In this document: positions 34,181 through 42,988 of the stretch, in pieces
How positions within the stretch are numbered: the stretch's first letter is position 1
How the letters are laid out: every line of letters starts with the position of its first letter
Source: Bacteroidales bacterium
GTDB taxonomy: Bacteria; Bacteroidota; Bacteroidia; Bacteroidales; UBA932
Length of the DNA: 64,000 bases
Assembly (NCBI GenBank): GCA_017513445.1
Contig: JAFXFS010000001.1
Coordinates: 33,602 to 97,601, forward strand
Reading direction: 5' to 3'
Notes under the pieces: model-generated
Databases searched by the model: none
The model's input: the letters and a program-made list of their open reading frames with translations, nothing else
Told to the model about the DNA's origin: nothing
Made by a program: the position numbers and the translations under genes

Positions 34181-37096
34181 TTATTCCATCTCCAAGAATC
34201 CCATTAGGAACGCATCTGGGAAGATGAATTTCTTTTCGCCGAGGGTGAATTTAATGTGAATAAACTTTTCGTTCTTGTTGATTTTTACAACGGTTCCTTT
34301 GCCGAATTTCTTGTGTACGACAGTACTATCAACACCGATTGATTCTAATTTGACTTCAAGGTCGTGTATTGTTTGTGGCTCTTGCAAAGGAGCATCAACC
34401 GCAGTCGGTTTCACAGGTCGTTCTTGAACGGTTGACTTTGCTTGCGATATTTTTACGATTGTTTTGCCATCTAATGGTTTTGCTACCCTATGAGTGGTTT
34501 CAATAGGCTCAGTAACTCTTGAATATGAACTATAATCAATCTCACTCATTGAGGATTGCTGGTTATAGAATAGTTTCTCATATTGAGTCTTGCGGATTGT
34601 GGTATCCCAGCCGCCGACCTCATCGTTGGTATGTTTGTCAATGCCGGTATAAGTAAGGCTTGCATCCTCGTAACGCTTGAATTTGAAGATGGCATCATTC
34701 ATTAGCGGTGCGTTGAACACTCCCAATGAACAAAGCATATTGAAATCCTCAACGCTTAAGCCTGTTACCTTTTTGAACAAGCCCGGTTCTAACTGCGTGA
34801 TTACATCTTTGAGACATCGTTCGCGGTAGTCGGTAAGGTACATAAATACAGGGATTCGGGTTGCAAACTTTATCAGTTTCTCTTGAATCTGCTTGCGTTT
34901 GCTCTTCATCTCCTTCTCTTCGACAGAGATTTCTTTCTTCTCCTTTGGTGTCGGGTCGGGATTTTCTTTCTTTGCCTTCTTGACTGCTTCGGACTTATTG
35001 ATGATGGTGGTTAGGTCGCTGTTCAGGTTGCGGAAGCCCTCAATGTTCATCAAGGCTTTCATCGCTTCAGGACTTACCAGCAAGCGTTTTAGCGTGTCGT
35101 TATCTACATTTACGAGCAAAGCAGACTCCCAACGTTTTGCCAACAAGGTAGCCGATGTTCCTGCCAATGCAATATCGAGAATGTCTTGCGCATCCACCTC
35201 TTTCATACTGCTGCCGTCGTAAGCAAGCACGGGTAAGAACTTTATAAATTCGCCTACCTTTGCTTCGGGGTTGCTCTCGTTTATATCCAAGCGACAACTA
35301 TAATCCGAAATTTGTCGCAAGGCTCGGTCAAGTGCAAAATCGAATACATAGCACTCATTCTTCATTATGGTTTTGCTTCCTTCCTCATTCTTTACCTCCC
35401 AAGGACTCTGCACGCGGAACGCAGCCTGAAAATAGGTTTCAGGACTTTTCAAATTGCGGAGCATAAATATGCCGGTCCATGGCTTAACCGTTACACCCGT
35501 TGTCAGCTTACCGCAAGTAAGCGTAATGGTCTTTGTCTCCAAAGGGTCGCCCATATTTGCTTGAACAGGGTGCAGAGCATCAAGTCCTATACCTGCTGCT
35601 GTTCCGGCACAAACTACTACCTTATAGTCGTGGTAGAACTTGTTTTGCCTTTGAGCAAGCAGATTAGCCATTGCAAAGCACGAAGCCACATTTGGCAAAA
35701 ACCACAATGTGTGCGAAAGCACATTAAGCAAGCGTGTATCGCTGAATGGCATTGGAGGTCGCTTGTCTTGTCCGAGTTTGAGGTCATCAACGCTTGCAGG
35801 AAGATACCCTCCACGAATAAGGTCGAGCCATTTCTGCACTTCGTTCTCATATTTGAATCGAGCAGATTCTCCTTTACCTTCTGCTGCAAAGAATAGGTTA
35901 AGGTCGAATTCATCAAATTCGCCTTGTTTGGCAACCTCTTGTATCTCATCGGGCATACGATAGGTAAGCATAACCATTCGTGGCAAGGCAAGATAAGGAT
36001 TGTTGCTTCCTTTCCATTCTGCCTTTGCCCGTTGCTCATCGCTATATGTCCAGTTGAATATCTGCTCCTCGATGAACTCACCATTGTGTATGGCTCTGAA
36101 CGGTGTGCCCGACAAGAAAAGATAATACTTTGTGGAGATAGGCAACCACGATTCATTGATAGCGTTGTTTGCCTCGTCCTTTTTGTATTTCTCGGCATCA
36201 AAATCTACTGCGCTTTCCTCGTCTTCTTTCTCGAATAGCTCTTTTGCACGCTCTTTCCATGCACCAAAGTGGTATTCATCGAAGATTACCAAGTCCCAAT
36301 TGGTAGCATGTATAAACTCATTCTTGGTTTTAATGCCGCCACTCTCGTTTGTGCCGAGCAAATCTTGGAACGAACCGAATACAACAATTGGTTTTGATTT
36401 GTCTGCTCTGTGAAACTCTTGGTCGATATTCAAATTGTTGTTGCGAGCATCTTTGTTGGAGATATATTGCCAACCCTCAAAGTCAATATGCGAAACAAGG
36501 TCTTCACGCCAAGCTGATTCAACAGCAGGCTTGAAGGTAAGAATCAATATACGCGATAGTCCCATCTTCTTTGCCAACTGATACGAAGCAAAGGTCTTTC
36601 CGAAACGCATTTTTGCGTTCCAAAGGAATTTTGGTATGCGGTTAGGCTCTTCTTTCAGTGCTTGCTCAAAATAAGTCTTTGTTTGTTCTACTGCACGGAA
36701 CTGTTCAGGTCGCATTGTAAAATTCTGCGTTCTGTTCTCTTCGTTTGCAACACCTGTGCGGAGCGACAGGATTGCAGCCATAACATCCACAACTGAGCAA
36801 CGGAACCATTCATCGGTCTTGTCAAGAGGGTTAAGGCGTTTGCAACCTTTGCGTTCAAGCAGACGATGCACATCCTTGTCGGTAAAGCAAGAGCCATCGT
36901 TGCTCATGGCCGACTCCACCAATACAATCTCATACTGCACTTTGCTTGTGTGCAATTGCTCATCTATGCGTTCTTTGGCTGTACGGTCAGTGTAACCTAC
37001 TTTTAGATAACCTTTGTGGGAATCTACCCCAATCAAACGATAGGCGTATATCGTTGGAGTAACGGTAGGTCGTTGAGGAAAATAATTGTGTTCCAT
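34181..37096 (-). CDS. GIY-YIG-like / superfamily 2 helicase protein of a restriction system
   Basis: 971 residues. Residues about 15-110 resemble the T5orf172/GIY-YIG nuclease fold (IYAYRLIGVDSHKGYLKVGY, then FTDKDVHRLLERKGCKRL). Helicase motifs follow: LWNAKMRFGKTFASYQLA (motif I, near 165), LVIFDEYHFGAWKERA (DEYH, near 270), YLFLSGTPFRAI (III) and YFQAAFRVQSPW (VI). The C-terminal 50 residues (VHKKFGKGTVVKINKNEK) resemble the Tudor-like tail of UvrD/PcrA. Last gene of the operon, four bases after the methylase gene. Probably the DNA-cutting or translocating subunit. GC is higher than in the neighbouring low-GC genes. Confidence 0.75.
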   Translation of the reverse strand: MEHNYFPQRPTVTPTIYAYRLIGVDSHKGYLKVGYTDRTAKERIDEQLHTSKVQYEIVLVESAMSNDGSCFTDKDVHRLLERKGCKRLNPLDKTDEWFRCSVVDVMAAILSLRTGVANEENRTQNFTMRPEQFRAVEQTKTYFEQALKEEPNRIPKFLWNAKMRFGKTFASYQLAKKMGLSRILILTFKPAVESAWREDLVSHIDFEGWQYISNKDARNNNLNIDQEFHRADKSKPIVVFGSFQDLLGTNESGGIKTKNEFIHATNWDLVIFDEYHFGAWKERAKELFEKEDEESAVDFDAEKYKKDEANNAINESWLPISTKYYLFLSGTPFRAIHNGEFIEEQIFNWTYSDEQRAKAEWKGSNNPYLALPRMVMLTYRMPDEIQEVAKQGEFDEFDLNLFFAAEGKGESARFKYENEVQKWLDLIRGGYLPASVDDLKLGQDKRPPMPFSDTRLLNVLSHTLWFLPNVASCFAMANLLAQRQNKFYHDYKVVVCAGTAAGIGLDALHPVQANMGDPLETKTITLTCGKLTTGVTVKPWTGIFMLRNLKSPETYFQAAFRVQSPWEVKNEEGSKTIMKNECYVFDFALDRALRQISDYSCRLDINESNPEAKVGEFIKFLPVLAYDGSSMKEVDAQDILDIALAGTSATLLAKRWESALLVNVDNDTLKRLLVSPEAMKALMNIEGFRNLNSDLTTIINKSEAVKKAKKENPDPTPKEKKEISVEEKEMKSKRKQIQEKLIKFATRIPVFMYLTDYRERCLKDVITQLEPGLFKKVTGLSVEDFNMLCSLGVFNAPLMNDAIFKFKRYEDASLTYTGIDKHTNDEVGGWDTTIRKTQYEKLFYNQQSSMSEIDYSSYSRVTEPIETTHRVAKPLDGKTIVKISQAKSTVQERPVKPTAVDAPLQEPQTIHDLEVKLESIGVDSTVVHKKFGKGTVVKINKNEKFIHIKFTLGEKKFIFPDAFLMGFLEME

Positions 37097-37100
37097 AGTA

Positions 37101-38633
37101 TTACTCCATTGAGGTTATCATTGATTCAATAAATTCAATCTCTTCTTGAGACAAATTGTACTTCTCATACAGTTCCTTGTCAGTCCAAGACTTTGAAAAA
37201 TCCAGAATTGGAACAAACGAATATGTGCTTTGAGTCATATTCTTATTCTTCCTAGCTCCAACAAGGCATCTAAAGAACTTGGTTTCAATGTATGACTTTA
37301 CATTTTTACATACCTGTTCACTATCAAATGGACCTATTCTTAAAAAAGTTTCTGTACAAGCAGTGTTTACACCTGCAATTTCAGACTTTCCTAATATTCG
37401 TGCAGGGACAGGATAACCTATTTGTCCAGCTGCGCCGTCAGCCTTAGAGATAAATATCTTATGTCTTGATAATTCTTCAATATTTCTCTCTATATACGAT
37501 TTATCAATGTTTTTATAAACTCGTTTCCCACTCTCCACACCAAAGACCTTACATGTATTGATTGTATTTTTACTTTCAACAAAAGAAGCTCTGAAATAAT
37601 ATGGATTTCTTGGACTGACCAATGTGGAAAAACTCTCCTCATTGAAAGATGCTACCTTGCGAATAATTGAGATTACCTCATTATATCTAATAAAGACATC
37701 TGCACCTTTTTCCAAGAGAGGTCGCTCTGATATTGCTGTAATCTTGTTTTGCGAATGAGAAAAAACTTTGCATAGACCTTTTTGGTCTCGATTCCATAAG
37801 AAATAACATACACCTCCTTCAATCGCAACACCAGGGAAACAGTCGTTTGCATTTCCGAAATCGTGAATCTCTCTAATATGTTCATCATGGAGCATTTCAT
37901 CACGAAAATCATCTAGACCTTTACCACCTGTGAACCACCTTGATGGCACAATCATAGTCAGATAGCGAGGATTTAGTTTCTTCGCTTGTTGGATAAACTT
38001 ATGATATATTGGCATCGCACTACTACCTGTTCCTCCTCCATCACTCATTTGATATGGTGGGTTGCCTATAATCACATCGAATTTCATATTGAATACTTTC
38101 TTTACATCTAAATTGTGGATAAATTGGTAAGCGTGGGTTTCAAGTTCAGCCCCACGATCATATTCGCTCTGCGAAGCACCGCAATAGATACATTTGCCAT
38201 CTTTCCAAGTGTGCTTGATGCGTTGGTAAATGATATTTCCCTGCGGTTTGTCTTCGGGGAACTGATATGCCGAAAACTCGCTGCTTGGGAACTTGCTGCA
38301 ATAGACACTTCGGCGAGAAAGCAGGCTTGTCAGTTCGGTAATGGCAATACCAAACAACTGCTTTGAGAAGATATGTTCTATACGCTTCTCAAGGTCGGGT
38401 ATCTGCTGTTCAAGTCCTTTAATAAGTCGCTTGGCAATCTCGCGCAGGAAAACTCCGCTCTTGCCGCAAGGATCGAGGAAAGTGGTGTCGGGGTTCTCGA
38501 ACAACTCCTGTGGGAGCATATCAATGATTTTGTTTGCCAATTCAGGAGGGGTGAACACCTCATCATTGCTCAAATTGGCAATACACGAAAGCACGTCGGG
38601 ATTATAGACGCTTTTGAATAAACTATTCTCCAT
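37101..38633 (-). CDS. Eco57I-type N6-adenine DNA methyltransferase
   Basis: 510 residues. SAM-binding motif I is TTFLDPCGKSGVFLREIAK near residue 50 and catalytic motif IV is DVIIGNPPYQMSDGGG near 190, as in N6-adenine methylases of the Eco57I/type IIG group. A possible zinc site CIYCGA is near 150. The C-terminal 230 residues probably recognise the target sequence. No nuclease motif is seen, so cutting must come from the downstream GIY-YIG/helicase protein. Overlaps the upstream small methyltransferase-like gene by 11 bp. The N-terminal phrase EVFTPPELANKIIDMLP is typical of restriction methylases. Confidence 0.85.
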   Translation of the reverse strand: MENSLFKSVYNPDVLSCIANLSNDEVFTPPELANKIIDMLPQELFENPDTTFLDPCGKSGVFLREIAKRLIKGLEQQIPDLEKRIEHIFSKQLFGIAITELTSLLSRRSVYCSKFPSSEFSAYQFPEDKPQGNIIYQRIKHTWKDGKCIYCGASQSEYDRGAELETHAYQFIHNLDVKKVFNMKFDVIIGNPPYQMSDGGGTGSSAMPIYHKFIQQAKKLNPRYLTMIVPSRWFTGGKGLDDFRDEMLHDEHIREIHDFGNANDCFPGVAIEGGVCYFLWNRDQKGLCKVFSHSQNKITAISERPLLEKGADVFIRYNEVISIIRKVASFNEESFSTLVSPRNPYYFRASFVESKNTINTCKVFGVESGKRVYKNIDKSYIERNIEELSRHKIFISKADGAAGQIGYPVPARILGKSEIAGVNTACTETFLRIGPFDSEQVCKNVKSYIETKFFRCLVGARKNKNMTQSTYSFVPILDFSKSWTDKELYEKYNLSQEEIEFIESMITSME

Positions 38634-39285
38634 AATCCTGAACCTTTTTGTAGTGAGTAATATATCTTCTTAGGAATATGCCGCCTTCCTCTTTTTTCTC
38701 CTCAGTGAGTGCGAAGAGATTACCTTCGCTATTGTCGTTATAGAGAAGAAGGTCGGACATGGTATAGTCGGAGCGTTGCATTTGAGAGCCACCAATTAGC
38801 GTCCATTCGGAAAAGACAATGGGCGCAGAGGTGTCTTTGCCCTCAGCATCAACACACATCAATGTAAGTGCATTACCGTTGATAATATTTCGGCTGATGA
38901 TGAACTTGGCAGCTTCGCGTGTTTCATCCGAAGCCTCGGATTTGCAATGATCGGTATATTCCTCGTTCCAAATTTTATAAAGACGATCACGACAAGCAAT
39001 CACATTGTCGTTCATTATATCCACACCATAGAGGCTACCAATAGCGACAATGGCTTGTTTTTCATAGTCACGAGGACTCTTCTTATATTTCCTCCTAAGT
39101 TCGGCAAGTTTGCGTTTGAGTATAACAGCCAAGAAATTGCCATCACCGCAAGCCGGTTCCAAGAAACGGGAATCCGGTCGCAGACATTCATTCGCAACGA
39201 GGTCACACATAGCGTTCACCTCACGCTCGGCAGTAAAGACCTCGCCGCGTTCGGCAACACGCTCTTTAGATTTTATTTGACTCAT
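38623..39285 (-). CDS. Small methyltransferase-like protein (motif I only)
   Basis: 220 residues. It starts with KSKERVAERGEVFTAEREVN and has motif I RFLEPACGDGNFLAVILKRK near residue 60, then SLYGVDIMNDNVIACRDRL. This is the N-terminal half of a DNA methylase. The catalytic NPPY motif is absent; the region expected to hold it reads IVFSEWTLIGGSQMQRSDYT. It may be a partner subunit of the full methylase encoded next (11-bp overlap). First gene of the operon; its upstream DNA is the candidate invertible promoter. Confidence 0.72.
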   Translation of the reverse strand: MSQIKSKERVAERGEVFTAEREVNAMCDLVANECLRPDSRFLEPACGDGNFLAVILKRKLAELRRKYKKSPRDYEKQAIVAIGSLYGVDIMNDNVIACRDRLYKIWNEEYTDHCKSEASDETREAAKFIISRNIINGNALTLMCVDAEGKDTSAPIVFSEWTLIGGSQMQRSDYTMSDLLLYNDNSEGNLFALTEEKKEEGGIFLRRYITHYKKVQDYGE

Positions 39286-39302
39286 ATTCCATCTTCCTTT
39301 CT

Positions 39303-39493
39303 TCTCTATGTAAGAGATACTATGAAAGATGGAACTTGCTGATTATTAGGCGATATTTTGTTTTGCTAATCTACTTTTGCTAAACAATCACGCACAATTA
39401 TATGGCTGTCAGGCTTTTTATTGGCTCTAGAATGGTGTTAGTTGCTTTATTTTGCGTAATTTTGCAGTAAATTAAGTATCTCTTACATAGAGA
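39303..39493. repeat. 153-bp segment between perfect 19-bp inverted repeats (candidate invertible promoter)
   Basis: TCTCTATGTAAGAGATACT at 39303-39321 and its exact reverse complement at 39475-39493 flank 153 bp of AT-rich noncoding DNA. The segment lies between the restriction operon start (39285, leftward) and the 3' end of a tyrosine recombinase gene (39523). Inside, plus-strand promoter boxes TACTTTTG (39372-39379) and TAATTTTG (39457-39464) point right, away from the operon. The minus strand shows no TAnnTTTG box near the left repeat. Each 19-bp arm is itself an imperfect palindrome (TCTCT-ATGTA-AGAGA), as recombinase core sites often are. Confidence 0.75.
39457..39464 (+). promoter_or_regulatory. 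-7 promoter box inside the invertible segment (currently pointing away)
   Basis: GTAATTTTGC is a full consensus match ten bases from the right repeat. Inverting the segment would move it to 39332-39339 on the minus strand, giving a start site about 40 nt before the operon's first ATG. Confidence 0.6.
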
Positions 39494-39522
39494 GCAATCA
39501 TTTTGCTAAACATCTTCGCTTT

Positions 39523-40719
39523 CTACAAATCCTTTAATATCTGAGCATTTGCTCTATCTACAACGGCATTATCCAATGATGCCAGATAGATTTGCGTTGT
39601 CATTTCTGAGTCGTGTCCCATACCTTCACTGATAACCGAAATAGGAATGTTCTTGCTCTTGGCAATACTCGCCCACGAATGACGGGCAACATACAGGGTT
39701 AAGGGTATGGATAGCCCAACCATCTTTGCTATCTCTTTCAATGATTTATTGGTACGATATAGTGCATTCTTGTATTGGTTTCTATCGTATGGATATTTGA
39801 GAATAGGCAATAAATACGGACTGCAATAATCTGTATCGTATTTCTCCACAATCTCCTGCATACACTTTTCCCAACGAATAAAGAGTTGTTGCCCGGTCTT
39901 GCGTCTGCGGTACGATAGTATGTCATTCGATAAGTCTTTCTTCTTGAGGTACGCCATATCAATAAAAGACATTCCACGAGTGTAGAATGAGAAGAGAAAC
40001 ATATCCCTTGCAAAGTCTAATGAGGGCTGCAATGACAAATCAAGATTCTTAATCTGCTTAATTGCCTTTAATGGGATTGCTCGCTTGACCGTTTTGTCAA
40101 TGCCTGTATAAACATGTTTGAATGGATTTCTATTGGTGGTTAAATCCTTTTCAACTGCACGATTATAGACTGCTCGGAGTATTCGCATATAGAATGAGGT
40201 GCTATTCTTGGTCAATCCTCTACCTCGTAAATAAGCTTCATACATCAGCATTAAATCAGAGTCAATATCTTCCAATAGCACATCTTTATCCTCTCTAAAT
40301 TGCATAAAACTTTTAAGCGTACAGCGATAGGTTTCCGAAGTACGCTGCTTGCCCATCTGTTGTAGTTGGGCTATAACACCCTGCATAAAGTTGAACAGCG
40401 ATTGCCCATTGGCTTGCTTCTGGAATGTAGCAATAATATCATCGGCAGTGTATTTTACTTGCTTGTTCTCCAAATGGGTAATGATACTTTGCAGTCGTTT
40501 AATATCCCAATCAATACGCTCTTCAATGGATGTAAGATAGTTTTGTCGGCTGTTGTTGGTTATGATTATTGCATTGTTATCCTCACTCCACTCGTACATA
40601 AAGAGTCGGTAATCCGTCTTTAGTTGACGGATTACACGATTCTGGATGATTTGATAATAGATTGTTCCCTCCTTGTTTGCGTTTGTCGAGGGTCGAAACT
40701 TTACCTTGATACTTGCCAT
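39523..40719 (-). CDS. Tyrosine recombinase (candidate promoter invertase)
   Basis: 398 residues with N-terminal arm and SAM-like domains and a full catalytic set: Arg in FSFYTRGMSFIDM, Lys in RRRKTGQQLF, HxxR-type box VARHSWASIAKSK, His in GMGHDSEMTTQIY, with Tyr in TQIYLASLD. Unlike the integrase at 24956 it retains the first catalytic Arg. It lies beside the 19-bp inverted repeats, which makes an invertase role likely. It could instead be a second integrase of a nested mobilizable unit. It starts four bases after the coiled-coil gene, so it is cotranscribed with the mobilization genes. Confidence 0.9.
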   Translation of the reverse strand: MASIKVKFRPSTNANKEGTIYYQIIQNRVIRQLKTDYRLFMYEWSEDNNAIIITNNSRQNYLTSIEERIDWDIKRLQSIITHLENKQVKYTADDIIATFQKQANGQSLFNFMQGVIAQLQQMGKQRTSETYRCTLKSFMQFREDKDVLLEDIDSDLMLMYEAYLRGRGLTKNSTSFYMRILRAVYNRAVEKDLTTNRNPFKHVYTGIDKTVKRAIPLKAIKQIKNLDLSLQPSLDFARDMFLFSFYTRGMSFIDMAYLKKKDLSNDILSYRRRKTGQQLFIRWEKCMQEIVEKYDTDYCSPYLLPILKYPYDRNQYKNALYRTNKSLKEIAKMVGLSIPLTLYVARHSWASIAKSKNIPISVISEGMGHDSEMTTQIYLASLDNAVVDRANAQILKDL

Positions 40720-40723
40720 AAGC

Positions 40724-41458
40724 TCACGGTTTTGATTTCTTGTTTGGGGTATCCTTTGTCTGTTGCTTATCCTTGATGGATTTTGCTTTGCTTTCCTGTT
40801 CCTTTGCTGCTTGCTCTTTTAGGCGTGCTTGCTCGGCAAGGGCAGTTTGTTTGCGTATAGCCTCTTCGTAGGTCTCCACATCCTCACGCATCTGCTCAAT
40901 CTTTTGGTTATCTCTGTTGAGTTCGAAGATGTCCTCCAATGTAGCTATCTGCTCTGCCGAGGCATCGCCTTTCATCTTGATGTAGCGATATTTGAGTGCA
41001 TCATCATCCCTCTGAATATTTGGTCTTGACAAGTGGTATATTGCTGATGCTCCTGATGCCAATAGCATGACAATCATTGACAAAAGAATCCAAGATTCCT
41101 TTGTGTAAAGAGCAAACGAGTGTCGTTTCTCGTCAATGTTGTGCTTTACCTTTATTTCATCCATCTTGTCAATAGCCTCTGCAAGCTGTTGTTTTACACC
41201 CTCAAAGTCGGGTTGTTCTTGCTCACTTATGCTATCCATTCGCTTGTTTATCTTGCTAAATTCATTGACAATGAAGCCTGCAAGCTTGTTGGTTTTAGCA
41301 TCATAATACTCTTTGTTTTCCCGATTGCCATTCTCGATTAGCTCCTTAATAGGTGTCAAATCCACATTGGCATTTACTGTTTGTTCTGTTCGTTGGCTCT
41401 TGCTGATGGTCAGCAACTCTTCCAACATTGCGATAATAATTGAATTATTTTCCTGCAT
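40724..41458 (-). CDS. Membrane-anchored coiled-coil protein of the mobilization module
   Basis: 244 residues. The N-terminal half is helical and charged (NKLAGFIVNEFSKINKRMDS), one TM segment is near 128-148 (SWILLSMIVMLLASGASAIY), and the C-terminal half is a Lys/Glu/Gln-rich coiled coil ending in KKSKP. No enzymatic motif. Located between the relaxase and recombinase genes. Such proteins recur beside Bacteroides relaxases and might anchor the relaxosome to the membrane or coupling apparatus (inference). Confidence 0.65.
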   Translation of the reverse strand: MQENNSIIIAMLEELLTISKSQRTEQTVNANVDLTPIKELIENGNRENKEYYDAKTNKLAGFIVNEFSKINKRMDSISEQEQPDFEGVKQQLAEAIDKMDEIKVKHNIDEKRHSFALYTKESWILLSMIVMLLASGASAIYHLSRPNIQRDDDALKYRYIKMKGDASAEQIATLEDIFELNRDNQKIEQMREDVETYEEAIRKQTALAEQARLKEQAAKEQESKAKSIKDKQQTKDTPNKKSKP

Positions 41459-41484
41459 ATTGTTTTGTTTTTAATGGTTAATGA

Positions 41485-42417
41485 TTAGAGTTTGAGTCCT
41501 CTTGTTCTCTTTTTCTTAGGCTTCTGCTGCATCAAACGGCGGAAATCTGCCTCTTCCTGACTATCCACATCGGGCGAAGAAGTGAAGTCCAACAAGCCTA
41601 ATGAACCGCTGATAAGATCCGACTCTTTGTTCTCGAAATGGCTTATCTGTATATGATGTGGTTCATATTGTCGCTGATATTCCGCTTGATTGTTACCATT
41701 CAGTGCCTTATCAATCTTTGAATAACTGAAACTGCGGTCTATCTTCGAGCCGTTGAAGTGGTAGCCATTCTTGGTAAAGATTATGCCTTGCACCTCATTG
41801 GTGTTACCCTTATACTTGAAACGAACATCAATACCTTCGGCTTTCAACCGTTTCAGTAGCGTAGTCCAATCCGAGCATTGTGCAACCTCTCGTTTGAGAA
41901 CTTGGTATATCTCGTAACGGGTTTTGTCCGGCTCTTTCAATCGGTGCGTTTTTACCTGTTCCTTACCGTTTGCGAAGTATAGCCCGTATTTGCGTGTCAG
42001 CTCCTTGCAGATGCGTTCACTGCGATAACGGTCATTCCTGTCGCTGATGGTTCTGCTGTTATTATCTACTCGATTAAAGGCTATATGCACGTGCGGATGC
42101 TCCTTATCGTAGTGCCGTCCGATGATATATTGCGTATCACGAATACCCATTTTCTCCATATATTCTCGGCTTATCTGTATCATAAGTTCATCCGTTAAGC
42201 GTGGTAAATCCTGCTTTGAGAAGCTGAGTGAGATATGTCCGATGAACTTATCCACTCGTGGATTAAGCCTCGATTGAGCAATAAAACTTTTGGCTATCGT
42301 GCTATTATCATTGAACAATACACCTTGACAATCTATGAGCGTGGCTTGTTTCTTCTTGTCGAGAATGTAATCTACAATTCCTCTGGCTCCAGAGCCTTTT
42401 ACAATCTTTGCCATCAT
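41485..42417 (-). CDS. Relaxase / mobilization nuclease
   Basis: About 310 residues from ATG 42417; the frame is open further upstream but this start overlaps the mobC stop (ATGATG/TGA) and begins with the family's MMAKIVKGSGARGIVDYILD. The metal-binding three-His motif is HYDKEHPHVHIAFNRVD near residue 110. A Tyr for strand cleavage is probably in the N-terminal GIVDYIL. It nicks oriT and pilots the strand during transfer. The protein is short, as in small Bacteroides mobilizable transposons. The element has no transfer apparatus, so it depends on a helper. Confidence 0.9.
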   Translation of the reverse strand: MMAKIVKGSGARGIVDYILDKKKQATLIDCQGVLFNDNSTIAKSFIAQSRLNPRVDKFIGHISLSFSKQDLPRLTDELMIQISREYMEKMGIRDTQYIIGRHYDKEHPHVHIAFNRVDNNSRTISDRNDRYRSERICKELTRKYGLYFANGKEQVKTHRLKEPDKTRYEIYQVLKREVAQCSDWTTLLKRLKAEGIDVRFKYKGNTNEVQGIIFTKNGYHFNGSKIDRSFSYSKIDKALNGNNQAEYQRQYEPHHIQISHFENKESDLISGSLGLLDFTSSPDVDSQEEADFRRLMQQKPKKKRTRGLKL

Positions 42418-42779
42418 AGGCTGATATGGTCTATAATGTTTTCCAATGAAAGCAGCAGATGTTGGCATTGTCCGTAGTGCAGTCTTACACCCTCCCGATG
42501 CGCCTTGCGAGTGAGCTGATTGAGGTTGTTTGCCATACCGCATAACTTACGGATATAGTCCGCTTGCTCGGTTGTCAGGCGTGCCCTAATATGGCAATCA
42601 CGGATAGCCATTCTAACAATCTCACTTGCCGATACTCCTGCATTTTTGGCTTTGAGTTTCATTGCGTAGTACTCTTCGGTAGCCATCTTTACCGTTATGC
42701 GGTACTTGCGTTTCTCGGACAACTTTTTCGTGGGTCGTCCTCCTTTGTTGGGTGTCTTGTTATTGATACTTCGTTTCAT
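42414..42779 (-). CDS. MobC-like relaxosome accessory protein
   Basis: 121 residues. Basic N-terminus (KTPNKGGRPTKKLSEKRKYR), a ribbon-helix-helix-like part (KNAGVSASEIVRMAIRD) and the MobC signature KLCGMANNLNQLTRKAHREG near 80-100. It assists the relaxase at oriT. It overlaps the relaxase start by four bases. The candidate oriT hairpin lies 70-140 bp upstream. Confidence 0.88.
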   Translation of the reverse strand: MKRSINNKTPNKGGRPTKKLSEKRKYRITVKMATEEYYAMKLKAKNAGVSASEIVRMAIRDCHIRARLTTEQADYIRKLCGMANNLNQLTRKAHREGVRLHYGQCQHLLLSLENIIDHISL

Positions 42780-42848
42780 ACGATTTCTGATTTAGAAAAT
42801 GATACATACTTTGTTTACTTGACAGACCAACGGGATGTCCTCTTCTGC

Positions 42849-42921
42849 GACCTTCGGGAGTGGAAGCAAGTGGTTTTGGTCTGCCCAAAACATAAACTTG
42901 CTTCCCCACTAACCGAAGGTC
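42849..42921. other. Candidate oriT: nested inverted repeats upstream of mobC
   Basis: Three nested perfect arms: GACCTTCGG (42849-42857)/CCGAAGGTC (42913-42921), GGAAGCAAGT (42862-42871)/ACTTGCTTCC (42896-42905), and TTTTGG (42874-42879)/CCAAAA (42885-42890). It lies in the 209-bp gap between the DUF3408-type gene and mobC, the usual place for an origin of transfer. Confidence 0.6.
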
Positions 42922-42988
42922 AATCAATTTTGAGTGCCTCAAAATAAAATACCGTTGGAATTGTTCTTAATCTGACTTAATTAAGAGG

